From the NCBI GenBank assembly GCA_905221605.1, contig CAJNDS010000589.1:1-64000 (forward strand): a DNA stretch of 64,000 bases. The letters are read 5' to 3'. The notes under the pieces were generated by a model. It had not been told where the DNA came from. It ran no database searches and saw only the letters and a program-made list of their open reading frames with translations. A program made the translations under genes and the position numbers. The DNA is from Symbiodinium natans (taxonomy: Eukaryota; Sar; Dinophyceae; Suessiales; Symbiodiniaceae). This document shows, in pieces, positions 8,966 to 20,985 of this stretch; within the stretch, counting starts at the first letter, position 1; each line of letters starts with the position of its first letter.

Positions 8966-10395
8966 ATAGTAGCATCAGTTCTCGGAAGGATATCATTCGG
9001 ACAGCAAACTTTAACACTCTAATGACAGGCTTCAGAGAAAGCGCGTCACTTGCATCACTGTAACAGTCTGTAGACATCTGAACTTTCGACTGGCATTCTG
9101 AATTCTGAGCATCACACTTTCCGAAAGTATGCGAAACGCTCTGCGCAAGACATCACTTCTGTGATGCTGTATCCACGTCAACATATAGCCACTGAATACC
9201 AGACATACTGCAGTGGTGTCATGCCTGGCACTCAAACGGCTAGTTTGCCAACAGTCAGGCAAACTCAAGCATCTGCTGGACTCAGATAGTGTCGCTCAAT
9301 CAAAAGTCGCTAAGGAATCACACTCTCGATCGATCTCGTCAGCTTCAGATTTGCACCCCGATCAGAGGGTAAATAACTGGTCACAAGCCGCAGCCTTTGC
9401 GATCAACGAAACTGTCTGGACACTGGTACGAACACAAGCACTTGGATGATGCGAACTGCCAGTCCGCCAATTGTTACATTTAGTTTTACAGCATCAGCAA
9501 CAGGCTCAAGCAGCAATCGCTCGACCGGCTGAAGCACTCAATCTTGCAATCAGTTGCTGGAGGCTCGGTTCTGACTGTGGGATCTCGACTTGCTCGGATC
9601 AGAACGCATCAAAAAGCACAGTCACGCAATCTATCAGCTGCCCTTGTAAACCTTGTCATCTTCAGAAAACACGTCATTACCTAGAGGAGCTCTTGGCAAA
9701 CAGACAGACAGCCCCTTCGAAAAAACAAGCAGCTAGCGCTCGTCATCTCTTTGCTGCAATACTGCTACAGAGTGGTCACAGCGTAGTCAGTATTCCGGCA
9801 TGTGCAAGTTCGGCGTTAGCGCTAGCAGCCTCATCCTCAGCAGTACTGGGCTCTGCAGCAAATGTTGGACGCATCCTTTTCGTTCGTCTCCAGAATAAGA
9901 ATAAGAATAAGAATATTGGACCTGTGCAGCATGCTGCGCACTGCACGCGCAAATAGAAAATCTGCGCATGCCGAAGCTCAAAAGACAATCTACAATCTAC
10001 AGGAGTTGCACATTCTGAAATCATGCGGCAACCAGGCTGAAATGTTTCACTTGCCATTGCTTTACCGTTGATTGGAATCTGCAGTCCACATGTTTGCGTA
10101 ACGAGGGAATTTCCACAGCCCCGCACTAAGTCACGAACATTCACAAGATGCCGCAAAAAACAACGAATGCGTTCAAGCACATGACTACAGCACTACAGGC
10201 GCTTGATCACTCTCAACACGCTGCGTGGACAAATGGTGCACAAACCAAGCACTTGTGCAATATCACTTGGGTGGAGATAACCCTGGCTGAAGTCACTGAC
10301 TGAGTTAATTTTAACGCTACGCGACCCGCCTCGGCCCGGCCCAGCGCATCCGCGTGAGCATGGTGATTCCGCAGCGCCCAAGTCGCTGGACCCCA
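8966..10395. other. No gene seen (right flank of retroelement)
   Basis: No frame over 161 codons and none with family resemblance. A short AATAAG tandem run lies at 9894-9913. Nothing else can be supported. Confidence 0.6.
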
Positions 10396-10399
10396 AGCA

Positions 10400-10525
10400 A
10401 TAAGGGTTGGGTTTAGGGTTTAGGGTTTAGGGTTTAGGGTTCCGGGTTTATGGTTTATGGTTTAGTTTAGGTTTGAGGGCTTAGGGCTCAAGGTTCACGC
10501 TTTGGGGTTTAGGGTTTTGGGAGTA
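10400..10525 (+). repeat. Interstitial telomere-like repeat (TTTAGGG)
   Basis: Four perfect or near-perfect TTTAGGG units at 10411-10441 are followed by degenerate GGTTTAT/GGTTTAG units to about 10525. TTTAGGG is the plant-type telomere repeat, reported also for dinoflagellates. Confidence 0.85.
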
Positions 10526-10573
10526 TCAAGACGGTTCGGCTTGGATTGATCGTAGGGTTGAGCCAGGCGTCTC

Positions 10574-10790
10574 AGGGGGGTAGGGGGAGTGGGGGGGGGG
10601 GGGGCAGGGAAGGTGGAGGGGGGGGTGGGGGTGGGGGGGGGGTGTGGGCGGAAAAAAAGGGATGGGCGCATGCTGGGAGGGGCTTCAACTGCCTCTGGTC
10701 CTGGCGAACCGTCCGCTTGCGGACCCCGGTTTCCTAGGGGGGGTACCCATTTGAGGCAAAAAAGGATCCGGCTTTGGGTGGGGGGGTGTT
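10574..10790 (+). repeat. G-rich tract with long G-runs
   Basis: Several runs of 8-12 G (around 10590-10650) separated by single A or T, then further runs at 10737-10743 and 10779-10785. The + strand has many GGG clusters and could form G-quadruplexes. ORFs across it are glycine-rich artefacts. Confidence 0.8.
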
Positions 10791-11028
10791 CTGACAACCT
10801 ATACACCTCCGGCCCGAGGCCTCGGCGGATTGATAACCGGCGTAGAACCTGTTCTGTATCTGTGCTTGAACAGCAGCAGACTGTAGACACGGTCACAGTA
10901 ATTCAAGGTGGGAGATGCTGACAGGCTGTTGCTCCGACCAGGGAGCTCAGAGTGGTCAATCAAGACCATACTGTCAGGCAGACAGCCCTGCTGCAGACAG
11001 TGCGATAAACGAAGACTGTCTGGAGCAC

Positions 11029-11462
11029 ACATGTGCACATCTCCACTCCAAGCACCTGAAAATCACCTTGTTAGAACCTTGCTCACTCTTGGCACACAGC
11101 ACGCAGCGACGCGCACAACGAAAACTCTCAGCATCTGTAGGTACGTGGGAATGATCAGTTCCCACATCAGACATGAATGCAGCCTTCTTTGTTGGACCAC
11201 CAACTGCATTCATGGGGTGGTCCCGCGTACTAAACTAGTGCACTCGCAGACAGTGAAATGAAATGCGTACGCTCTTCCCTTAGCAGCAGGGTTGGCACAC
11301 ACGCGCACACACCTCACGCAGAAGAGTGGAGGCAACTGCAGCCGTTTATGGAAGGAGGTGCAGAACACGGCACAATTTGTCGGAGCTTCTCAAGCGACTC
11401 TCTTCCTTGCGGAATACTACACGAACTGCTGCGTCAATCTCTTCGTAAACAGAGTCGGACAC
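11029..11462 (+). repeat. Dispersed repeat, copy 2
   Basis: Same orientation as 729-1168. It lacks about 13 bases near its left end, carries one extra GAAAT unit near 11256, and has CACACGCGCACACAC in place of the perfect (CA)n. Its right end runs into the CA-rich block that follows. Confidence 0.85.
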
Positions 11463-11715
11463 ACCCCACACACACACACACACACAAAAGCACGCGCGCG
11501 CACGCGCGCGCGCCCTTTTTGACACCCAACCCCACATACGCACGCACCCACCCACGCTCGCACGCACGCACGCACCCGCGCACACACACACACACACACA
11601 CAGACTAACGTACTGACACACACACACACACCCACGCACGTTCGCACGTGCACAGAGCAACGCACTCACACATACACATGCACATGCACACACTCACACA
11701 CTGACGCGCATGCAA
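11463..11715. repeat. CA / CG-alternating microsatellite block
   Basis: (CA)n runs at 11467-11485 and 11580-11602, an alternating CG stretch at 11490-11512, and ACGC/ACCC units between, closely resembling the block at 1-725. The alternating purine-pyrimidine part could adopt Z-DNA. Confidence 0.88.
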
Positions 11716-11932
11716 TCTGACACACCAATGCTAAAGCTCCACAACAGTCCGGTTCGGTCCCACATAATGTGGCCAAGGCAACGACGGTTATGCTGTGTGT
11801 CGCTGCCATCGCCCAGGCACGGTGAGAGGGTGAACGCAAGGTTTCCAATTGGATGATATTGGGTCTTTGAAGGGTTGTGTTGAAGGTTGGCGATGGGCAA
11901 GTCTGCTTTTGCAGTTTTTTGCTGGAGCTTGT

Positions 11933-12385
11933 TTAGTACAGTAGGATAATGTCCTTGCGATTCAACCAGAGGCGCGCATCATCAAGCTCGGGGGCGCTCG
12001 CCCAGTCACCCTCCCGGCGCCAACGGAAGAGGACGTGGAGCTTGTAAATCAGGTTGGCAAACCCACAGAGGAAGTGGTGGAGCAATGAAGAGCAGCGAGC
12101 GGTGTTGCAAGTGAAGGCAGCGATCTTTAAATTCAATTGTGGGCTCGACAAGCGGAGCACCCACAACACCTTGGTAACAGCACGCCTGCGATGCACGGTT
12201 TCAAAATGATGGCCAGCGGCGGCTATGGCCACAAACCAGGCCGCTACTCTAAGCTTTAAAGCTGGCCTTCTGCAAAAACCAAGGTATATGCTGGCGACGG
12301 CAGGAGCCGATGGTGTTCTCCAGGTGCGGCTGGTCTCGGTTTTACGATGGACCAGCTCCCAAGCCCTAGCGCCATGATGTGGCAC
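11933..12385 (-). CDS. Unrecognised ORF, possible minus-strand exon
   Basis: A 150-codon frame with a strongly G/C-biased third position in its 3' half (12090 down to 11933, ending RRE, LDDARLWLNRKD, IILLY). On the opposite strand a shorter frame (ending EEVVEQ) also looks plausible, so the strand is not settled. Hydrophobic stretches around FVAIAAAG and HHFLCGFANLIY suggest weak membrane association. No family is recognised; the 5' half may be intron. Confidence 0.3.
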   Translation of the reverse strand: MPHHGARAWELVHRKTETSRTWRTPSAPAVASIYLGFCRRPALKLRVAAWFVAIAAAGHHFETVHRRRAVTKVLWVLRLSSPQLNLKIAAFTCNTARCSSLLHHFLCGFANLIYKLHVLFRWRREGDWASAPELDDARLWLNRKDIILLY

Positions 12386-12830
12386 ACAGAGGCCTCGCTG
12401 GGGATGCTGCTCATGATTTTCATTGCGGGAACGCTGCTCGAGGCCACTGGGGCTTGGTTTGGGGTTTTAACAGGGTCTAGCAGCTTAGCACAAAACATGA
12501 AAGCATACAGCCGCCCTTCCTGAAGGAAAGTTGCATGTCTGCCGGCACCTGGAAAGTGCGTTGCTTAAACTGGCTCGCACTGGTAATTATAAATCCTGCA
12601 GAAGTCGTGATCTGCAATCAGTTAGGCCTCAAAGCGTTTTGCAGGCTTTTCCTCCTCCGTCTTAAATTGGGGCCTTGAAGCAACAGTCAACAGACGCACA
12701 CCCTATGCAAACCTTGTCATGGACCGTACCCTAGTCCCCAAACCTTCTGGAGCTGGAGGTTTTGCGTGCTAACCCAAGCATTCTAAGTCCATGCCCCAAA
12801 CTCCAAAGGCGTGTCTGCACGTTCATGTGC

Positions 12831-13308
12831 TCACCTGGCAGGTGCGCCTGGTCCTGTGGACTTCTCCGGTGGTTCTTTTCGAGACATGCTGGCACACGGA
12901 TGAGTTTCCTCTTTTTTGGTGGGGGGGGGGGGAACAAGCAGATCACTCACATCTTGGGTTAGGGGCCAGCTTTGGGATTCAGGATGCGAGTTGTAATTGT
13001 CAAAGTTCTGCCCAGGTCGCTTTGCTTCTGTTGGCAGTGTCGGGAACGACGTGCGGGGCCCAGTGGTCACATACAGGTACCTTCCATCATTGTGTTTCAA
13101 CGCTAGTGCCTCTTGATTAGGGTGCTTGTGTACCTCGAACAGCATGGAAGCGTCTACCAAACTCATGAAAGCCCCCACCCCCACCAACCGCTTGAAGAAC
13201 ATCACAAGGATCGGCTACCTCATCTGCCTCGCGTGCCCCAGCACTCGCCTGGCCAGCAGCGTGGCGCAGTTTATCCTGGTGCGGGCCCCGTCTTCTGCAG
13301 TAACAAGC
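12831..13308. other. Possible coding segment, strand undecided
   Basis: On the + strand, an ATG at 13144 opens MEASTKLMKAPTPTNRLK and a hydrophobic stretch with G/C-rich third positions. On the - strand, a 124-codon frame (13205 to 12831) starts MMFFKRLVGVGAFMSLV and also looks coding in its first half. The two overlap and cannot both be right. Neither is recognised. Confidence 0.25.
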
Positions 13309-13449
13309 AAACTATTGGGTGTTGAGGGGGTTAGGGTTTGTGGCTTCAATTCAGGGAGGCCAACAACAGGACGCAGTCTCGGCGGTTGGGTGACTCGATT
13401 GAGGTCACTCACCTCGGATAGGGGACCACTTGTTTCTTGACAAGGGCAC

Positions 13450-15780
13450 AAGGGTGTTTGTGTGAAGATGTGCTGTAATTAGTTGACAGCGCCGTCGTCC
13501 TTGCCACCTCGATGCCAATCAGTTTCCGAAACAGCTGCAGTAGCAGCAACCCCTAGCAACCCTAAACCATTGCATCAAGAGCCTCATGAAACAGGCCTGG
13601 GTCATCTTCTTTGCGCCTGCGGCCCCCGCTGTTGCGGCGACTTTGGCTCCCTTTGACCCTGAATCCCTTTTTTCCCAACGGTATTAAGGAAGAGCTTTAG
13701 GGCTCAGAGTTCAAGAGTTCCACAGGGTTCAGGGTGGTTGCGCAAAGCTTTGTCACATCCCTCCCAGGTAGTGCCGGCCGCATCTTGGAGCATTGGTTCG
13801 TGAGCATCGTGCGCCGAGCTGGTATCTCCTGGCTTTCCAAGGCCGGCAAGCAATCGTGGACATCGCTGGTGCTTCCGGCCACCGTCTGAAATATTCTCAG
13901 ATGTTCGCCCCTTTGGAGTCGAAGATCGGTTTTTAGGTCGATGTCCCAGAGCTTTCGAGGTCATCCCCGCTCACAGAGCAGCTTTCGAGCTGACAGCTGC
14001 TTGCGTTAAGGGCCGGTGCTTGGCAGCTGAAGATGTGAAGCTTGGTACTTTCAATGGTCTCCTGAAGCGGAGTGAGGGCCATTGAAGGCCCCTCTTACAG
14101 TATTACAGCATGCTCTTCACTCCTCCATCTTCCAACTTGGGCTTAGGAGAGACGCCTTCATGGCCGGGAGGCCCATACCGCGACTTGTTACAGCATGGCA
14201 GTATGCCCAGAGTAACTCGCAGGCCTTGACCTTGACTCGCCTGGTCAGCGCTCTCCGCAAATCTGGCTCAAGCACTTCTTCTTCTTCGGAAGATGTGGTG
14301 TCTCACGTTGCTTGCGCAATGCCTCCGTCACGGACAGCATTTGGGTCTGCGTGGAGGTCGCAGTTCTTGCTGATCCTGTTGGTGACTTGACTTGACTAGA
14401 AATTCCGAGTCGATGAGCAGCTCAGCAACTCAGAAGCGTTTCCCGAGTCAGGGTAGGGAGTGGTTTGGCAGAACTGGCAAGAGTCTTGGATGGAAAAGGT
14501 TCTATAAGTAAGAAGATTCAAAACCCGAATGCTCAATTCCGTCAACACAATTTGGCGGGGAGAGTTCAACATCCTGAGTGCTGAGTGCGGCCGGAGATAT
14601 ATGGAAACATGGGGGAGGGGTGCCGAGGTACTCAGCATGACCTGATACTGTAATCTTTATTCTCCAGGGGCTTGTGACAAAAAGAGGTTAACATTTTGTC
14701 TGCAGTGGCCGATGTATCAAGGCAACAAGTGGAGCGGTTCGCGAGGAGGCTCTAGGCTCATACCTCGACGATCACGCGCCCGGAAGAAGTGGGCGCAGCA
14801 ACAAGACTGGTGCATGGACGAACTCGAGCTTACTTGAGTGACTCGGCTACCTTTGCAACGCATGGCTGCCATGGCTAGAACGATCAAGTTAATATGCAGT
14901 ACGTTTTATTGTTGGCCAATGGTGGCTGGCCAGCAATAAGGGCCAGAAAACAAGTGCAGTTGCACGTGCGACCGCCCCAACATCAGCTTGGGGAGAAGCG
15001 ACTGTATACTGGCAGCACGTGCTAGAATCTAGAAGGGCTTCTGCAGCAAGCTTGACTCCTGAGCGCTTTGAGTGGATCGATAAGGGCACGCTACCTCTCG
15101 ATTGACTCCCGTCAGTGTGTGGCTCATGAGCAAGCCCCGCAATAGGCATATTTTGTCACAAGTTCGCACGCTGCGCCTGCAGAGTCACGACAACTTATAG
15201 CCAGCATCGAGTAACAATTCCCGATTGCGTTGCTGCACTTGGAATGTTGGAGTTCGATAAATGTGACTAGGTGACAAGGTCGCATGTCGATGCTAAGCAG
15301 ATGGCCAAAACAAATTATTCTCAGCCCAACCCTAAGCCCTAGAGGCCCTGAGCCTCAATTCCCAAGCGCCCTGCCAAGGTCTTCCGGCGCGAAAGTCTCT
15401 GACGAGCAGGTCCCGGGGGGTGCACTTGCAGTGGCCATAGCTGAGGCAGGCATTGTGCTGCTGAGCTTCATTCAGTGTTGATGGCATTGCGGTACCTGAT
15501 TGTGTGCAAGATTGTAGAATCCTTTGATGTCATGGTGCTTTCTTCTGCCCCGTAGCCCATGCTTTCCCACGTTGGCATGAGACGCCACAAGGAAGGGTGC
15601 AGAGGTGCAGGCGCGCCTGAAAGCTCAAGCGATGGTCTGCGCCGAGCACATCGTCTTGCCCCCGGGCCCTGTTGAGGTGAAGCCGGAATGGTGCAGCCCT
15701 CAGAGCGGGGAAAAACTGGGAGAGCGTTTTGAAATAGGGATCACCATGGGGAGTAGGGGTTCTAACCATGAAAAACACGT
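13450..15780. other. No firm gene; weak frames only
   Basis: Short frames only. Two slightly gene-like ones are a + strand frame at about 13771-13890 (ILEHWFVSIVRRAG... to a stop) and one at 14082-14390 of 102 codons. Neither has a recognisable motif or clear splice sites. Confidence 0.4.
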
Positions 15781-15784
15781 TTTT

Positions 15785-15995
15785 ACAATGACAAGGGTTT
15801 CTTTAACAATGATAGTGGTTTAGGGTTGGCATGATCGTGGTTAACAATGATAGCGGTTTAGGGTTGTTGGCATGATAGTGGTTAACAATGATAGTGGTTT
15901 AGGGTTGGCATGATAGTGGTTAACAATGACAGTGGTTTAAGGTTGGCATGATAGTGGTTTCACGATAGTGGTTTAACAATGATAGTGGTTTTGGA
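15785..15995 (+). repeat. Minisatellite (GATAGTGGTTTAGGGTTGGC-type, ~38 bp unit)
   Basis: About four to five degenerate copies of a unit containing AACAATGATAGTGG and TTTAGGGTTGGCATGATAGT. Each unit contains a TTTAGGGTT core, so it may have grown from a telomere-like seed. Confidence 0.85.
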
Positions 15996-16010
15996 GCTTT
16001 GGGAGGCCCA

Positions 16011-16100
16011 AAACCTCAATTCTCAGGCCTTTTTGTCACTCCCACGCGGGCTGCCCGAAACCTCAATTCTCAGGCCTTTCTGTCACTCCCATGCGGGCCT
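16011..16100 (+). repeat. 46 bp tandem duplication
   Basis: AAACCTCAATTCTCAGGCCT... through GTCACTCCCACGCGGGC occurs twice, at 16011-16054 and 16057-16100, with two or three differences. Confidence 0.85.
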
Positions 16101-17425
16101 GGGGATGGGGCACGGGCAGTGACAGAAAGACCCCGGTTTTGGAGCCTTGGGCTACGTTTTAGGGCTTGGGGTGGTTTCGGGGGCGTTTTGTGGGGGTTGA
16201 AAGGTGGCAGGCATTGTGGCTATCATGCACTGAGGCACAAATCCCTATCATGGTTAAGTGATTCCTTGTTGTGGTTAAAACAATGGGTCTTTATTGCGGT
16301 TGCGCCCCGCCTCCTGAGATTACCCTTGCCCACTATCCATATAAAGCCCTGTGAGTCCAAAAGAAACTCCTAAAAGCCTCCGAACCCGAAACCCTCAAGG
16401 TCAAGGTCGGTGTGTTAGACTCAGACTGGGCATTGTGCCTTCAGCCTTGTCTGCCGCGCGCGAGAGTGAGTGGAGCAAGGTCCGTCCTCGCTAACACAAG
16501 GGGTCTTGTACCGAGACCTTGTGAAGTCGCGAGTGCGAAAGTCGAAAGCTGCGCCAGGCTCTACGGAGTGGGTTGTGCTTTAGACAACGGGCACATGTGC
16601 CGCTGCCCATGGAGGGTGCCCTCTGGCACGAAGTTGGTGGTTGAGGTGGAAGTTTCATTAGGGCTTACGGCCGATGCTTTTTAGAAAACTGTTCATGACA
16701 TCTGCGCAGTATAGGTAAGTACACATTCACACTCTTGGTGACTTGGGTTTTCCTACCCTGCTGAAATCATGCATCTTTAAGATCGTACGGGGATTGGAAT
16801 CGTGCTGTAGTGTCGCCCTTGGTCTGTGCCTCCGAAGCAAAAGAAGTTTGACGTCGGCATGTGCAACGCTTGTCGAGGTTCTACGGATGCCAGAGGATGC
16901 TTGATCGAATTCGCTGGACGCAGGGAGTTTTCACAATGTTCGAAGTTCTAGCACCGCAAGCCCCCATCACACCTGGCCTGCTCACATCACGCGGCAGATG
17001 CGGCCCCGCAAGACAGCCTCTTATACAATTCAACTGCATTCTACGCTTTACATACGCAGCTCTCAGGACAGGTATGTTTGGCTTGCCTGGTGGAGTTACC
17101 ACTGTCTGGACCTTAAAAGCAGCATCATGCAAGACATGTTCCGGATAACGCTGCAAAGCCTTTCCCAGTGACAGGAGACTTTATGCAGACTCCATCCATA
17201 ATTCACGTGTGAAAATGTGCTTTTGTGCGCGGGCATTTGCTGAGAGCCCTCGTGCAACAACTGAGGACATTGTTCAAAAAATGGGGTTCTGCCGAATAGA
17301 AGCCTGGATCTTCATTATCCCTCCTGCGCCCCGTCGCAAAGACAGCAAGCGCAAGAAAGTGCGCGCAATCGGTGGGAACTACGCTATCAGTATTGAAATT
17401 TTCCCATCGTGCGCCAGTCAGTGAT
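16101..17425. other. No gene seen
   Basis: Frames of at most 95 codons without motifs. Nothing repetitive stands out beyond scattered TTTAGG words. Confidence 0.5.
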
Positions 17426-17439
17426 GTCCTCGTTGTAGC

Positions 17440-17540
17440 AGTGTAGCAGTACAGCAGTGTAGCAGTGCTAGTAGTGGCAATGCAGCAGCGGCGGCGGCAG
17501 CGGTTGCGGCAGCGGCGGCGGCGGCAGCGGCAGCGGCAGC

Positions 17541-17595
<55 letters not shown>

Positions 17596-17943
17596 GCAGC
17601 AGCAGCAGGTTTAAGCCGTCGTTGGGGTGGGGTACGTGGTGGGAAGGGGGGTGAGGTCATAATCGTCATGTCGTCATGTTGTACAATGTCCAAAGTATTA
17701 GTACTAGTAGTCGTCGTAGTAGTAACATGATAGTTGGTGAAGGTGTCTTTAAAAACCAACGTGTGGCGTGTGGGAAGCATCCTTTGTCGAAGGTTTAGTC
17801 GGCGAGTGGCGAGTGACAGGTACGAAATGGACAAACTTGATGCTCTGCCTCCGTGCAATTTCCACATTTGTATTGCTGATGGAGTGCCATTTACACCGCC
17901 AGAGAAGTCAAACCCCAAAAGTCTAACAAAAGTGATAGTGGTG

Positions 17944-17989
<46 letters not shown>

Positions 17990-18117
17990 AAGTAGTAGCA
18001 GTAGTAGCAGTAGTAGCAGTAGTAGTATTTGTTGTATTAGAAGCAGTAGCAGTAGTAGGAGGAGTAGCAGGACTACCAGGAGTAGCAGGAGTAGCAGGAG
18101 CAGCAGGAGGAGCAGCA

Positions 18118-18163
<46 letters not shown>

Positions 18164-18515
18164 GAGGAGGAGGAGGAGGAGGAGGAGGAGGAGGAGGAGG
18201 AGGAGGAGGAGGAGGAGGAGGAGGAGGAGGAGGAGGAGGAGGAGGAGGAGTAGTAGTAGTAGTAGTAGTAGGAGTAGAAGTAGAAGTAGGAGTAGGAGTA
18301 CGAGTAGGAGTAATTGTAGGAGCAGTAGTAGTAGTTGAAGTAGAAGTAGAAGTAGTAGTAGTAGTAGAAGTAGAAGTAGAAGTAGAAGTCGAAGTCGAAG
18401 TCGAAGTAGAAGTAGAAGTAGAAGTACTAGTAGTAGCAGTAGTAGTTAAGTAGAAGTAGTGGTAGTGGCGGCGGCAGCAGCGGCGGCGGCGGCGGCGCGC
18501 GCAGCAGCAGCAGCA
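17440..18515. repeat. Large trinucleotide-repeat array (CAG / TAG / GGA / GCG)
   Basis: GCG and GCA/CAG repeats run at 17460-17610. A ~330 bp less repetitive island follows (17615-17935). Then come TAG/TGG repeats (17938-18060), CAG (18115-18160), a (GGA)n run of about 27 units at 18162-18249, TAG/AAG mixtures to 18450, and GCG/CAG to 18515. Both strands are open for hundreds of codons (polyAla, polyPro, polyThr on one; polyVal, polyGly on the other), which is a repeat artefact. The island holds a stretch without stops whose translation (MDKLDALPPCNFHICIADG) is not recognised. Confidence 0.92.
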
Positions 18516-20280
18516 GACCATTGCCCAAATCACTGATATGTACTGTCTTGAAGCCCTTACGAAAATTACACGGCCCAACGATGCTTGACGTTTCTGGAAC
18601 AAGGCGCATGGTCACAGTCGTCCATTTCCAAAGCACAATCATGCAAACATGACACGTTGCTAGAACCAGGCGAGCTGTTGCAAGCGTCCAGTTTCTGGGC
18701 CCAGGTTGCAGACACACGGATTACCCCCCTAAGCCCAACGACAGCAGCTCGAAACACCACAAGGGGCTCAAATTTAGAGAATGGGGGGAATGCAGCTTGC
18801 ACAAAAGTATCCGCAGCCAGATTCGTGTCCTGCTTATCTCAGGTGTTGTTGCTCGGTGCCGCCATCGTCTTCATGCCCTCGTCCTCTACCACTGAGAGCA
18901 GGTCGTCTCCCGCCTGGGTCAAGGCTCTTGCGGGCTCTTGAGGCAATGTCTATGGGTGTGAAGAAGCACCCAGGTAGTAGGTTGCTTTGGAAGGGGTGTC
19001 TTGTCCCAGCTGTCACAGGGAGTGAACGACGAAGTGAACGACGCCCGCCGCAACAGCAAATCTGAAGATGAGGATGACTGATATGATGTAGTGAATCTTC
19101 TTCGGCACGCACTCAGAACTGAGTGGGTGCTGGATGTGCGATTGTGTGCAGTCAGGAATGTTGTGCTGTGGGCAGAAAAGGTGCTCTGCAGGTTGACGCC
19201 TCGTTTGGAGGGGCTTCAGTTCATGGCTCCTCCGCATTCCCCGTGACTGCAATGAAAAAGTGGAACGGTGTCCCCTGGGCCCCAACGTGCGCTTTAGTTG
19301 CAATCGGCAAAAACCTTAGTTCCGGAACTGTGCCTTAGAGGTTCAATCCTTAGCCTCACGCTTGCATCCTTCCACATCTTGCAGGTGGGCAGGGCCACTT
19401 ACCATGCTCTTTGGGGTGCAGGGCGGCCCAGCCCCTCGGCAACGTTCAGTCAGAGCGCAGGGTCTTGGCAGTGCATTATCGGGATGCTGAGATTGGGCCT
19501 GAGGCAAATCTGTCAGATCGGGGGTATTTGCGTCCTGATTCTGCTCAAAAGGTTTCACCCGCACTGCTGTTCATGATGTCGATGAAGTTGTGCAGAGTTC
19601 TCTTTTTCACGCTTGCTTGCCTGCTGTGTAGTATTCTTGAGGCATGTCGCGAGGCAGCATTGGTTGACAATGTACATGGGCTGCCATTGGCAGCCATTGT
19701 AGATATCGACCCCAAGACTAGTTGAAAGACATGCACCTGACATCTGACAGCTACCAGGAACCCCTTTAGCTAAGAGGTTGACAAGACTTCACAGAGCAGA
19801 ACAACAAACCACACACCTGAAATAGGTCAATGTGTAAATCTCGGCCCACTTGTCTTCACCAAGTGCCTCTGAGTCAATCCGTAGATCTCGGGCTCTGCTT
19901 GGCCTCAAAGCAGACATTACAGAAGAGAGTCTCATATAGCAGAACAGCGGCGGGCCTTTGAGGATTTTGAGCTTAGCGTGCAGGGTTTTTAGCAGGTGCG
20001 GGGTTTCGGGGTTCCTTCTTAGCTTGAACGTTTGTTTGACGTTGTGTGGAGTCTAGAGCGCAGACAAACGGGCTGAATTACTGAAGGTTCAGCTGCACGT
20101 GGTTTTCGCTGCTTCTTGTCTCCTTGCTAAGCTCCTATAGCCAGAATGCCCAACAGACAACTGCCTCGATCGAGGTGCTTCGCCTAGCATAATTATTTCA
20201 GTTCTGAGTTGCCTCAGGTCTGACGATGCTTAAATAAGTTGGGGCTCAGAGATTTTGCAAAAATAGGGCTTTCTAGCCAA
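18516..20280. other. No firm gene; possible small exons
   Basis: Only short frames. A hydrophobic one after AG at 18839 (VLLLGAAIVFMPSSST) and one near 19238 (TAMKKWNGVPWAP) could be exons of the ABC gene downstream, but neither motif nor phase supports this. Confidence 0.35.
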
Positions 20281-20287
20281 CCCTCAG

Positions 20288-20556
20288 GACATCGACATGA
20301 CCCCCGCAGACGCTCTCATCAGCTTCATGAGCATGAACGTGGTGCAGATCGCCATAGGAGCCTTCTGGGGGGCTGCGAGCATGAGCATTTGACAGTAGCT
20401 CTTTTGCTTGAGAGGTTTGAACAGCTTTAGGTTTCTGGCAGACACTCAGATGAGAGGAGCCGCAATCATCACCCTCCTGGACAGGCTTGGGTCTTTGATT
20501 CCTTCCTTTCTCATGCTCTTTTTCGCAGTGCCGTGGATTGCAGGCGTCAGTGCCCT
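20288..20556 (+). CDS. Possible membrane-domain exons upstream of the ABC ATPase
   Basis: Two hydrophobic + strand frames: one at about 20288-20388 (DMTPADALISFMSMNVVQIA then GAFWGAASMSI) and one after AG at about 20442-20556 (LGSLIPSFLMLFFAVPWIAG then VSALF). Each could be a membrane helix. Being just 5' of the ATPase exons, they may form part of the transporter's membrane domain, as in half-transporters with the membrane domain first. Exon borders cannot be fixed and no family motif is visible, so this is inference from position and hydrophobicity. Confidence 0.35.
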
Positions 20557-20746
20557 GTTCTGAGCGAGACAGGCGAGGCCCGCAGTCTTGTGTTAAGCAG
20601 GAAGGGCGAGGAACCGTAAGGATTGCCAACGGTAGTTAGATTCGTTAGATGTAGTATAGACTTCGCTTGGGGCTGCAGGTAGGGGGCAGCTTCCGCCTGA
20701 GACCGCCAATCCGGAGACGCTGCTGGAAGTGAAAGGTGCCTTCTGG

Positions 20747-20815
20747 ATTCTTACTAGATTCTGACTGACTAGACTCTTACTAGATTCACTAGACCCTTAC
20801 AAGACTCTTACTAGC
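20747..20815 (+). repeat. Short tandem repeat (ACTAGATTCTT-type)
   Basis: Five or six degenerate 10-12 bp units built on CTTACTAGA and GACTAGACTC. Confidence 0.75.
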
Positions 20816-20985
20816 TATTCGGGTTTATGGGTTCAAGATTTAAGCGTGCCCTTTCATTTGCTTTACGCGGTTTCCGCACTGCGAGGCTTGATGCACAGCC
20901 GCTTGGCCGCCTCAGGGCCGTTATGACCCAGAGAGACGCCAGCTCTCGGCCATCGGCTCGCAGGCTATGGTTGGCTTCCCTCCAG

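Noticed and set aside
17418-18602. 394-codon minus-strand ORF and 239-codon plus-strand ORF
   Set aside because: PolyAla/Pro/Thr and polyVal/Gly from trinucleotide repeats; both strands open at once is a repeat artefact.
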